Shown one piece after another: positions 29,465 through 39,200 of a stretch of 64,000 bases of DNA. The notes beneath the pieces are model-generated. The model saw only the letters and a list, made by a program, of their open reading frames with translations, was not told the origin of the DNA and did no database searches. Position 1 is the first letter of the stretch. Each line of letters opens with the position of its first letter. The translations under genes were made by a program, and so were the position numbers. Where the stretch lies: contig BSQZ01000061.1 of the NCBI GenBank assembly GCA_033239005.1, positions 925,001-989,000 of the forward strand, in the 5' to 3' direction. This DNA comes from Lamellibrachia satsuma (Eukaryota; Annelida; Polychaeta; Sabellida; Siboglinidae).

Positions 29465-31117
29465 GTAGTGTTCTGTCAAGGTGGACACCAAGATACACTG
29501 GTGTCGTATGATAGTGTTCTGTCAAGGTGGACACCAAGATACACTGGTGTCGTATGATAGTGTTCTGTCAAGGTGGACACCAAGATACACCAGTGTTGTA
29601 TGATAGTGTTCTGTCAAGGTTGACACCAAGATACACTGGTGTTGTTTGATAGTGTTATGTCCAGGTGGACACCAAGGTACACTGGTGTTGTATGATAGAG
29701 TTATGTCCAGGTGGACACCAAGGTACACTACTGTTGTATTATAGTGTTCTGTCAAGGTGGACACCAAGATACACTGGTTTTGTATGATAGTGTCCTGTCA
29801 AGGTGGACACCAAGATACACTGCTGTTGTATGATAGTGTTCTGTCAAGGTGGACACCAAGATACACTGGTGTTGTATAATAGTGTTCTGTCAAGGTGGAC
29901 ACCAAGATACACTGGTGTCGTATGATAGTGTTCTGTCAAGGTGGACACCAAGATACACTGGTGTCGTATGATAGTGTTCTGTCAAGGTGGACACCAAGAT
30001 ACACCAGTGTTGTATGATAGTGTTCTGTCAAGGTTGACACCAAGATACACTGGTGTTGTTTGATAGTGTTATGTCCAGGTGGACACCAAGGTACACTGGT
30101 GTTGTATGATAGTGTTATGTCCAGGTGGACACCAAGGTACACTACTGTTGTATTATAGTGTTCTGTCAAGGTGGACACCAAGATACACTGGTTTTGTATG
30201 ATAGTGTCCTGTCAAGGTGGACACCAAGATACACCGGTGTTGTATGATAGTGTTCTGTCAAGGTGGACACCAAGATACACCGGTGTTATATGATAGTTTC
30301 CTGTCAAGGTGGACACCAAGATACACCGGTGTTGTATGATAGTGTTCTGTCAAGGTGGACACCAAGATACACTGGTGTTGTATGATAGTGTTCTGTCAAG
30401 GTGGACACCAAGATACATTGGTGTTGTATGATAGTGTTATGTCCAGGTGGACACCAAGGTACACTGGTGTTGTATGATAGTGTTCTGTGAAGGTGGAATA
30501 CCAAGGTACACTGGTGTTGTATGATAGTGTTATGTCCAGGTGGACACCAAGGTACACTACTGTTGTATTATAGTGTTCTGTCAAGGTGGACACCAAGATA
30601 CACTGGTTTTGTATGATAGTGTCCTGTCAAGGTGGACACCAAGATACACCGGTGTTGTATGATAGTGTTCTGTCAAGGTGGACACCAAGATACACCGGTG
30701 TTATATGATAGTTTCCTGTCAAGGTGGACACCAAGATACACCGGTGTTGTATGATAGTGTTCTGTCAAGGTGGACACCAAGATACACCGGTGTTGTATGA
30801 TAGTGTTCTGTCAAGGTGGACACCAAGATACATTGGTGTTGTATGATAGTGTTATGTCCAGGTGGACACCAAGGTACACTGGTGTTGTATGATAGTGTTC
30901 TGTGAAGGTGGAATACCAAGATACACTGGTGTTGTATGATAGTGTTATGTCCAGGTGGACACCAAGGTACACTGCTGTTGTATGATAGTGTTCTGTCAAG
31001 GTGGACACCACGATACACTGGTGTCGTATGATAGTGTTCTGTCAAGGTGGACACCAAGATACACTGGTGTTGTATGATAGTGTTCTGTCAAGGTGGACAC
31101 CAAGATACACTGGTGTT
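29465..31117 (-). repeat. 46-bp minisatellite derived from reverse-transcriptase coding sequence, ~36 units
   Basis: Unit gtgttctgtcaaggtggaca plus ccaagatacactggtg and ttgtatgata. On the minus strand each unit encodes TPVYLGVHLDRTLSY, which is the RT thumb motif still present in context at 31117-31042. As 46 is not a multiple of 3 the frame rotates unit by unit. Longer-range copying is visible: 29512-29925 and 29926-30340 are almost identical (414 bp, 9 units). Confidence 0.95.
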
Positions 31118-31470
31118 GCTGTGTTGGCGAGTCTGGTGCCATTCCAGGTAACGTTTAGTTCGCGCTTAGCATCCCTGTTCCTCAGATGGAAGGCGCACAC
31201 CTGGGTCTTGGATGGATTTGCCCGTAGTTGCTTCACTGTATAGTACGTTGCTGTGGTACCCAGCGCTGGTGGGAGAGTCGTTTCGATGTTTTTGCATTGG
31301 AATGTTAAGTCGTCAGCGAGTGTCAATGTAGATAGGTTGGTCATTTATCTATATGTTGAAAAACACTGGCGCCGGTACACTTCCCTGGGGTAATCCACTT
31401 CTTTGTCTTCGCCATCGGCTCTTTTTATTCTCCAGTACCACGGAAAATCGCCGGTTTTCGAGCTGCACGG
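31042..31470 (-). pseudogene. Jockey/CR1-like reverse transcriptase fragment
   Basis: Minus strand. 31470-31349: ENRRFSVVLENKKSRWRRQ and GLPQGSVPAPVFFNI (RT motif LPQGSVLAP, LFNIY), then TAG in place of the next codon, INDQPIYIDT, a frameshift, then LADDLTFQCKN (the ADD catalytic box), LRANPSKTQVCAFHLRNRDAKREL and TPVYLGVHLDRTLSY (thumb). Order and spacing match animal jockey/CR1-like elements. The N-terminal side is cut at about 31470, where an unrelated inverted RT fragment starts. The C-terminal side dissolves into the 46-bp array. Confidence 0.85.
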
Positions 31471-31590
31471 CTACAAGCCACATACTTCGCCGACGACATT
31501 GGTCTCCTTTCCCACTCGCAAAAGGACATCCGAGTAAAAACGGACAAAGTTGGCAACGCAACGAAAACAGTTGGTCTCAAGATAACTTGA
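31471..31590 (+). pseudogene. Second reverse transcriptase fragment (RTE-like), opposite strand
   Basis: 40 codons on plus, LQATYFADDIGLLSHSQKD... to TVGLKIT and a stop. FADDI-LLS followed about 25 residues later by VGLKI is the catalytic box region of RTE/BovB-like or related RTs. It abuts the minus-strand RT fragment with essentially no spacer, and is followed at once by the (GAGT)n array. Both ends truncated. Confidence 0.75.
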
Positions 31591-31591
31591 G

Positions 31592-32078
31592 TGGGTGAGT
31601 GAGTGAGTGAGTGAGCTATTCTGTGCAGTCTTAAGATAATAAACAAGTGAGTGAATGAGTGGGTGGGTGGGTGGGTGGATGGGTGGGTGGGTGGATGGGT
31701 GGGTGGGTGGGTGGTGAGTGAGTGAGTGAGTGAGTGAGTGAGTGAGTGCGTGAGTGAGTGAGTGAGTGAGTGTGTGAGTGGATGAGTGAGTGAGTGAGTG
31801 AGTGAGTGAGTGGGTGGGTGGGTGGGTGGGTGGGTGGGTGGGTGGGTGGGTGGTGAGTGAGTGAGTGATTGAGTGAGTGAGTGGATGAGTGAGTGAGTGA
31901 GTGAGTGAGTGCGTGAGTGAGTGAGTGTGTGAGTGGATGAGTGAGTGAGTGAGTGGGTGGGTGGGTGGGTGGGTGGGTGGGTGGGTGGGTGGTGAGTGAG
32001 TGAGTGAGTGGATGAGTGAGTGAGTGAGTGAATGCGTGAGTGAGTGAGTGTGTGAGTGGATGAGTGAGTGAGCTATTA
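31592..32078. repeat. (GAGT)n/(GGGT)n tetranucleotide array
   Basis: About 490 bp of GTGA and GGTG tracts alternating in blocks; gagctattctgtgcagtcttaagataataaacaag near the start recurs at the end (32069-32104), so the array lies between direct copies of about 35 bp. Thr-His-Ser-Leu and Thr-His-Pro-Pro ORFs are artefacts. Confidence 0.95.
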
Positions 32079-32104
32079 TGTGCAGTCGTAAGATAATAAA
32101 CAAG

Positions 32105-32550
32105 AAAAACGCATACAATCAGTTGGGGAGTCCCGGGATGGTTTTAAAAAAATATTTAAGTTAACAAGTCTTCCATATAAAGCACATGTATGTAGACTGT
32201 CAATTATATATTGTTAGAATTGCAATCTCCAAACAGCAATGCACTACTACTTAGAGTGATCATACAAAGTTTGAAGACATTTATTTATTTTACTGACACA
32301 TAAGTTACATACCATTTTTTTAAAGCTTTTTGTATATCTATTAATACCAGTGCTATTGTGCATTTTCTTAGATACGTAGTCCATGGGCCAGACCAGATGT
32401 CGGTACCACCTGGGGGGGGGGCAAAACTTAATTGTTAGCAAATTATTTGTTCCACCACTATAAGTAAAAAATATGCAATAACCTTTCCAAATGAGTAACT
32501 TCAGCTTTCTGGTTGCGCATAACGTGTTTTTTTTTCATTAAAACGACGCA
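32105..32550. other. Intergenic AT-rich stretch
   Basis: No coding or repeat structure recognised, apart from a run of nine or more G at 32412. Confidence 0.45.
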
Positions 32551-32551
32551 A

Positions 32552-34890
32552 ATGGCTACTGTCAAAGAGGTGTTCAACCAGTCACTGAACAATGTGCGGT
32601 CTTTAGAATTGACCAAGATCGTGGGTGTCTTTGACCAGGCACTATACGCAAAGGCTGCTGAAGTCACATGGAAACATCATGACAAGCTTAAGATGACCGT
32701 CATCATCAGGTTTGGAGTATTCCACACCATATATAAGCACACTGTTGGCAATTGTTGGGAAGCGATTACAGGATGCTGGATTGCAGGATATGTGCATTGA
32801 GTCAGGTGTGATTGCAGATGGCTCTATTTCTGGATTGATGTATTGTCGCAAGTACAAAAGGGCAGTCAGACTCCACAAGCTAGTAGGCTCTCGTTAGGCT
32901 TTCATCAGGTTGGCATGGAAAGGTTTCCTCTCTTGGTTGCAAACCAATCACATGTGGTCCACGTGGATGGAACACTGAAAACCATCAGTAACTTCTGCAA
33001 AGATGTGTCACAAGCGTCGTTGAAGCAGGTCCTCCAAAACATGTCATGTGTCCGCATCATGTGCCTGTTTAAAGTCTACCTTGAATACCTGCGAGTTGGA
33101 AATGGGAGCCTCTCAATCTTCTGGCTGTCCTACCTGGACATGGTCGAGATTTTGCTAGGCCTGCTTCGAGCATCAAGAGAGGGACACTGGATGCTACACC
33201 TGGCGTCTATTCGTGCAATGATCCCCTGGTGGTTCGCATATGAGAAGCATAACTACGCACGCTACCTCCCGTACTACTATGCTCAGATGACCAAACTGTC
33301 CGTCGAACGCCCAGATGTCCATGCTGAATGTATGCAAGGTGGCTGTTCAGTTCAGCTTGGTTCCAGAAACCCTTTTGGGCGAATCTCTGTCGACCAGACG
33401 ATTGAGGAGAAACAGTTAACAAAGACCCGGGTGGAACAGATGGGTTCAGTTTGAAGCCAGGAGCTGCGAGCAAGTACTACCTAACGAGTACATGACCATG
33501 TATTTGAGAGAGCTGAGAGACGTGATTGGTCTAGGCGGTTCCAATCTAGCTCATCCAGATGTCCAAAGGTCCCGCATCCGGAAAGACGAGGCAGATGTCG
33601 AGTCCCTGGTTGACCTGATGGAGAATAGTTGCCTGAATCCAATGTGTCCTGAAGAGACTGGACTTGTCAGCCTACGCACTGGTAATGTGGCCCCAACAGA
33701 TGCTGCCAAGAATCTTCTGGGAGTTCATCAAGTAGGAGAAGAAGCATACCAGATGTTCAAGAAGAAACGTTTAGAAGAAGCTCCACCAACAATGAAATTC
33801 CACGACAAGATGACAAAGCAAAATTTGAAGACATTCTCCAATGTAAACGCAAAGAAAGCCAGTGGAAAAGGAACAGCCAAAGAGGTGGTCCTGAAGGCGG
33901 AGAGAAATTTATTTGGCGACATGATCCTTGTTGCTGGGAGTAGACAGCTGCACATGAGGAATGCTTTGGCTCACCCACTAAGTCCTCTACCCTGTGCACT
34001 CGCAAATGCTGATGGGTCTTTGCGGTAGAAGAACAAGGCTGCACTCGCTAGAGAGTTGGAGAGAAACGTTTCTCCAGCAGAAGAAATTCCTGACCCATCT
34101 ACCTGCATCATTGTTGGAATGAGCTTGGCGCAGAAGATGAACGGCAAGAACAAGACGTTTGCACAGATGGCAGAATCTGTTAATGTCTCTAGTCCTACCT
34201 GATGGTTCACAGAGTCACAGGGTTGACGTGGTATTCAACGTTTACCGGGAGACGTCAATGAAAAAATGCTGAGAGATGCAACCGGGGGTCAAGCACAGCT
34301 ATTCAGTCCAGGAGCACTGCAGGAGGCCACAATATCCAGCAGTGGAGGAAGTTCTTGTGCAACTCCTGCAACAAGTCCTGATCAAATTCATACTCGGACA
34401 ATGGAAACTGCCAAAATACAGGAAGAAGCTACATGACAAATCACTGTATGTAACCTGTGAAGAGGTCTGCTACAAGATTAGACAAGACGACTGGGTGGAA
34501 ATCACAGAACGTCCACCCAAGAAGAAGCAGATACTCGTGTGCTCCACATACACTGCACGCTGAAAAGGCCTGGTCAATCATAGTGACAACAGCCAGCTTC
34601 CACCATGCAGAGATTGCCTCCTCGTGCATTTTCTTCGTGCCAACTACCAAGCACCAATCTGGAAGTGCTGCCTTCAGATTCAGCCATTTGTGGCAGACCC
34701 GAACGAGTGTGGATGGACGAGAGATGATGACGGCCACCTGGTCATCGAGTGGATGCGCACTCCTCCAGCCCCAGATGCAGTTTCGGAACTGTTTTCATGC
34801 AAGTGCCTGCGTTCCTGCAAACTGCCAAGCAAGCTGGTTATCATATCGAAATATGTTTCTAGACATGGACTATTTCAAAAATCATAAGTG
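32552..34890 (+). pseudogene. Decayed copy of a large multicopy invertebrate ORF
   Basis: From ATG at 32552 plus-strand frames give, in order: KEVFNQSLNNVRSLELTKIV, VFDQALYAKAAEV and KHHDKLKMTVII; LLAIVGKRLQDAGLQD and ESGVIADGSISGL; DMVEILLGLLRASREGHW, LHLASIRAMIPWWFAYE and NYARYLPYYYAQM; NPFGRISVDQTIEE; SRIRKDEADVESL; VGEEAYQMFKKKRLE, KFHDKMTKQNLKTFSN; LHMRNALAHPLSPLP, ALAREL; ACIIVGMSLAQKM; RVDVVFNVYRETSMKNAE; EEADTR at 34521-34538; and a C-terminal ANYQAPIW, GWTRDDDGHLVIEWM, CKCLRSCK. I recall this order from multicopy uncharacterised proteins of corals and molluscs, which look like part of a mobile element. At least six frame breaks and stops interrupt it. Function unknown. Confidence 0.7.
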
Positions 34891-34989
34891 AAATTTCTGG
34901 TCTTGACCCATGGACTAACGGGGTACCGTGTCACAATTTAGTTGTATCCGGGCAGTTGCATTTTAAATAGTCCGATTCTGATTTGTCAA

Positions 34990-35190
34990 AGTTAACAGTT
35001 AATAATAATTAATAATAGCAAAGGTGGAAAAAACATCAAGGACGCTGGAAAAGGGGGAAGGCCACAGCTGAGATGGGAGGACTGCATGAGCAGGGACATG
35101 AGAAAATCGGGGGAGGATGAAAGATGGAGAGAGGGGACGGCCGATAGAAAACTATGGAAAGAAAGAACAGAAAGAGTGGCTCGACAATAA
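34990..35190 (+). pseudogene. Non-LTR retrotransposon C-terminal tail
   Basis: From 35038 the plus frame reads KDAGKGGRPQLRWEDC, MRKSGEDERWREG, TADRKLWKERTERVARQ and stop at 35188-35190. GRPRLRWEDC...W...A.DR..W is the usual C-terminus of RTE/CR1-like elements. A short 3' UTR follows and ends in (AAT)n near 35249-35266, the typical microsatellite tail. Confidence 0.8.
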
Positions 35191-35266
35191 TTTACCTGAC
35201 CCTCACCCCTGTACAGCAGGGAACGAGCAGGAAGAGCAGAACAGTTAATAATAATAATAATACATT

Positions 35267-35880
35267 TATTGATCCAACAACATGGATATACATTTGATAA
35301 ATCTACAACAAGGAGTTAAAAATACAAAATACAGAAACCTGCAAGAAAAATACTCAAATTAATGCAAACACAAGATTTGTAAAAAAAAAAACAGCAAAAT
35401 TTTTTATAATATTATAGGGGCAGTTGGAAGTGTTTATCACTTTTTATCTTCTATTATTACATATACATATCCGACAATTAAAATCCATTTTATCGTAACT
35501 CTTCAAAGAAAGCACAATAAGACGTTTATGGAACAAAGTTAGAAACTAACATTTTATTATCCTGCCACTGTTGTTACCATTGTGACACAGACATAGTGTT
35601 TGGACAAGGAGGCAAATATGCGCAGTGATACTTTTTGAAACGTTTACATGGGCCCACATTCGCCACCTGGCAGAATTGCGGCGAACTAAACGAAAACGAG
35701 GTGGTTGTAGTAAATTATCGTAAAACGGGATTAACTGACCGTTTATAAGAAAATTTAAACACCTCCTCTATACTATGGTGCTGACTTTGCATGTCAGTGG
35801 CATGAAATTCATGGCGATTGCTTAGTGTACCATGGCGAATAAAGCATATGAAATAGTTGCGAGGTAAAATGTAGTTCAAA
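35267..35880. other. Upstream region of the docking-domain gene
   Basis: Intergenic sequence 5' of the ATG at 35881. No clear TATA box. The 60 bases before the start are AT-rich and free of in-frame upstream ATGs close to it. 5' UTR extent unknown. Confidence 0.35.
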
Positions 35881-36273
35881 ATGGCTGGCACTGGTGACGA
35901 AGACGAGGATTCACTGTCTACTCTCAACGAAGGCGAGGAATCTGAGGATGAATCATCATACATTAGCGGAGAAAGTGGCGAAACTCTCACCATCGTACAA
36001 ACCGGTGAAGAAACGGATCACTTGGAAGCAATTCAAGAGCAATCTACACCAACTGTTGACGACGGAGCTATTGACGACGCCAGCGTTGCCAAGGAAGTAG
36101 AAACTGAAGACGAAGAAATCGAAGAAGAAGCGACTGAAGAGGAGGAGGAGGAGGAAGACGATGAAACAAGTGAAGATGATCTGTATAATCGCGAGTACAT
36201 TACACCTATAGAAGACCCCTACCAAAAAGCTCTGAAATATTTTGCAAAGCACAACATACTGGACCTATTTGGG
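35881..36273 (+). CDS. Docking-domain gene, exon 1
   Basis: ATG in caaaATGgct, then 131 codons. The frame stays open to 36420 past the donor, but the residues after the donor (VNIVPFGVW...) break the docking helix, whereas the exon 2 sequence completes it. Confidence 0.8.
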
Positions 36274-39200
36274 GTAAATATCGTTCCGTTTGGAGTTTGG
36301 TTGCCATCATCCATGCCCATGGTCCATGAAACTCCTAAAAGGCTAAGACTAAGTGATGTGGTTAAAGCTGCCTCCACAAATCGATTTTTGCGCGTTTCGT
36401 TTCAGACTCATTTCGCATAAAACAAACTAGTATCGACTACGTATGGTTTGACATGTGTAAATCATGAAATCATCGGACAAACTATTAACTTAATTTCAGT
36501 TTGGACTTTGGTCGAATAAAAATTTGGTAAAAACGGACTCTATGTGTAGCCTGTCTTTAAATCCCATGTCTATGGCATAACTTCATAAGGCTATTGACAC
36601 TTTCACAAATTGCCTGATCAAAGTCCATTCTTAAATTTGACAAAATTATGCAACCGACTGTAGACACATATTACTTAAGCTACTCATACACTACAGATTT
36701 GAACACCAACGAAACTGACACACAGTGGAATATATGAATTGCAGAAGCAGCTTTAATTGGTATGTGTGTGTGTGTGCATTGGTGGTCCTATACTTATTTT
36801 GCGGTGAGACTGCTGACAAAGTCAATAAACAGATAAGGAGACTGACAATACAAGGCTGATGATACAATAATATTTAATTGATTATGTCAACCCAGTCCTT
36901 CGTTTTCAAGAACTCAACTGAGCTTTCATTCACAATGCTACTTGAAGCAAGCTCAGCAGGGAACTCGTAGTAGTCACCAGCACAAATTGTATGTAAATTG
37001 CTTTCTAAAAAATTTCTACAGATATGCCTACTTCACAGGAATTATTATGGTTCTAGTTGACCACCAACTTCCAAAATAACAGTAAAAGAAAACTTACCCC
37101 ATTAGTTATGGTTATTAAAAGGTATGTTCTTATAAGTGATATAGAATTGAATTGAAAGTGAGGTAACAGATTATAGTGTTGTACTGAACTCATCACCTTT
37201 ACTATTACTTAAATTTCTTGGTAATTGTCCTTGATTTGTTTGGACCTCTGGTTTTTGTCAATATTTAACATTTAAAAGCGGCCATTTCTCTGTATGACAA
37301 GTAACTACTAAATAGAGGAAAATTTGTAATGCGAGCAACCGATCGTTTTGCTGACCACAGTTTTATTAATTATGCAATTCCAAAACTGCTGCAATGTAAT
37401 TATACCTTATCCAGTACCTTATCAAAGCACTTTATACTTAACATTTCAATTACTGCACGAAGACTATTCGTTCACATATCCATGTGCACCTGAGTCTGCC
37501 AGGTACTCATTTGTACAACCAAATGAACTGTGGCAATGTGGGGTGAATGAAATTGTCAAAGTTTTGAACCCAAGTTCTCTTAAGTTGAGTGTCCAGCATT
37601 CTCACAGTTACACTACCCCCCCATTAAGAGCCATCCTGTCGATGTGTTGATGTGCATGCAGTGTGTTGACAAACGTGGTGTGTGGACACACGTGGTGTGT
37701 TTATATGCATTTGGTATGTTGACGTCCCATATGGTGTGTTGACATGCATGTGGTGTGTTGATATGCATGTGGTGTGTTGATATGCATGTGGTGTGTTGAT
37801 GCACATGTGGTGTTTTGACGCACATGATGTGTTGACATGCATGTCGTGTGTTGATGCCATGCAGTGTGTTGACACACATGGTGTATTGACATGCATTTGG
37901 TATGTTGATGCACATGTTGTGTATTAATGCACATGTGGTGTGTTGACATGCATGTGGTGTTTTGATGCGCATGTGGTATGTTGACTTCCATGTGGTGTGT
38001 CGACTTCCATGTGGTGTGTTGACTTCCATGTGGTGTGTTGACATGCATGTGGTTTGTTGATGCGCAGGTGGTATGTTGACTTCAATGCGGTGTGTTGACA
38101 TGTATGTGGTGTGTTGACATGTATGTGGTGTGTTGACACACATGCAGGGGTGAAAACTAACATTTTTGTCCACCAGCCCGATGAGGCTGGCAAGTTTCAA
38201 AATCTACCAGCCGAAAACAACATTCTGCCAGCCGTGAAATTGCGCTGGGGGAAAAAATGGAGATTGTTAAATAAAAGCTGCAAGAACCGTAATGAACTTT
38301 TTTTTTCCACCAAAAACAAAATGAAGAATTATCTTGAGTCAAAATATAGGCCCTATAACATGATAACAATCACTGTCCATCTCTTCAGCATAGGCTGCAC
38401 ACATCTGATAAACTTGCCCCCAAGCTCAGTAATATCGTTGCATCTTCATCACTATCTGCTGCTTACATTTTAATCAAAAACAAAATGAAGAATTACCCGA
38501 GACAGCAACATTACACCATATAGCATTGGCATTTGTCACTATTAATCACTGCCCATATCTGCACAACTTCGCCATCATTCGATTCATATCTGCTGCAATG
38601 TGTTCGAAAAGCCTCACCATAAGGCAAGATTCAACATATTAAATGCACTTAAGCATCTCGGGCCATTTGGTAACTTTCCTGTGATGATTACTGTGAATAG
38701 TTGCGTAGACCTACATTTTCGTCTGATAAAGTGATACATGTTGTATGTTAAATTTACATCATCAGTCATCGATGTGTCGCATTAGTCAAATTTCATATCA
38801 TTTTATTGTCGTTCCTCAGTTTGTGGCATATCGATCCTGTTATCCTGTTTCACAGTCGTCAGGTGAAGCCTGAATCACCAGGTGACAGTAGCAACTAATG
38901 TAATTAATCACCAGGTGGCAGTAGCAGCTAATGTAATTAAAAGCCATGTTTAGCTGACAACGCAGCTTGGACAAAAACATTTCTGATGCAGTTTATTTGC
39001 GATATATTATAATTCAGGAACAGATTTATTAAGAAGAAAAATTTTTATGGATGAACATAAAAAGTTGTTGAAATTACGATACTGGAGGGCTGTAAAGCCA
39101 TAGGCCACGTGGGCCACAAACGGCCCGACTGCAAAAGTGCTGGCCATTGGTAGATATGTGACAAAAAAATTCAACCTACATGGATAGACATCAGTTGAAT

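Noticed and set aside
31471..32118. 215-codon Thr/His/Ser/Leu ORF on minus
   Set aside because: Translation of the GAGT/GGGT array.
36274..36420. Extension of docking-domain exon 1 to an unspliced 179-aa protein
   Set aside because: Sequence after the donor breaks the docking helix, while exon 2 completes it in phase.
37613..38200. Cys/His/Thr-rich ORFs resembling repeated zinc fingers
   Set aside because: Translation of a ~20-bp minisatellite; Cys/His spacing drifts with the unit and no finger fold is formed.
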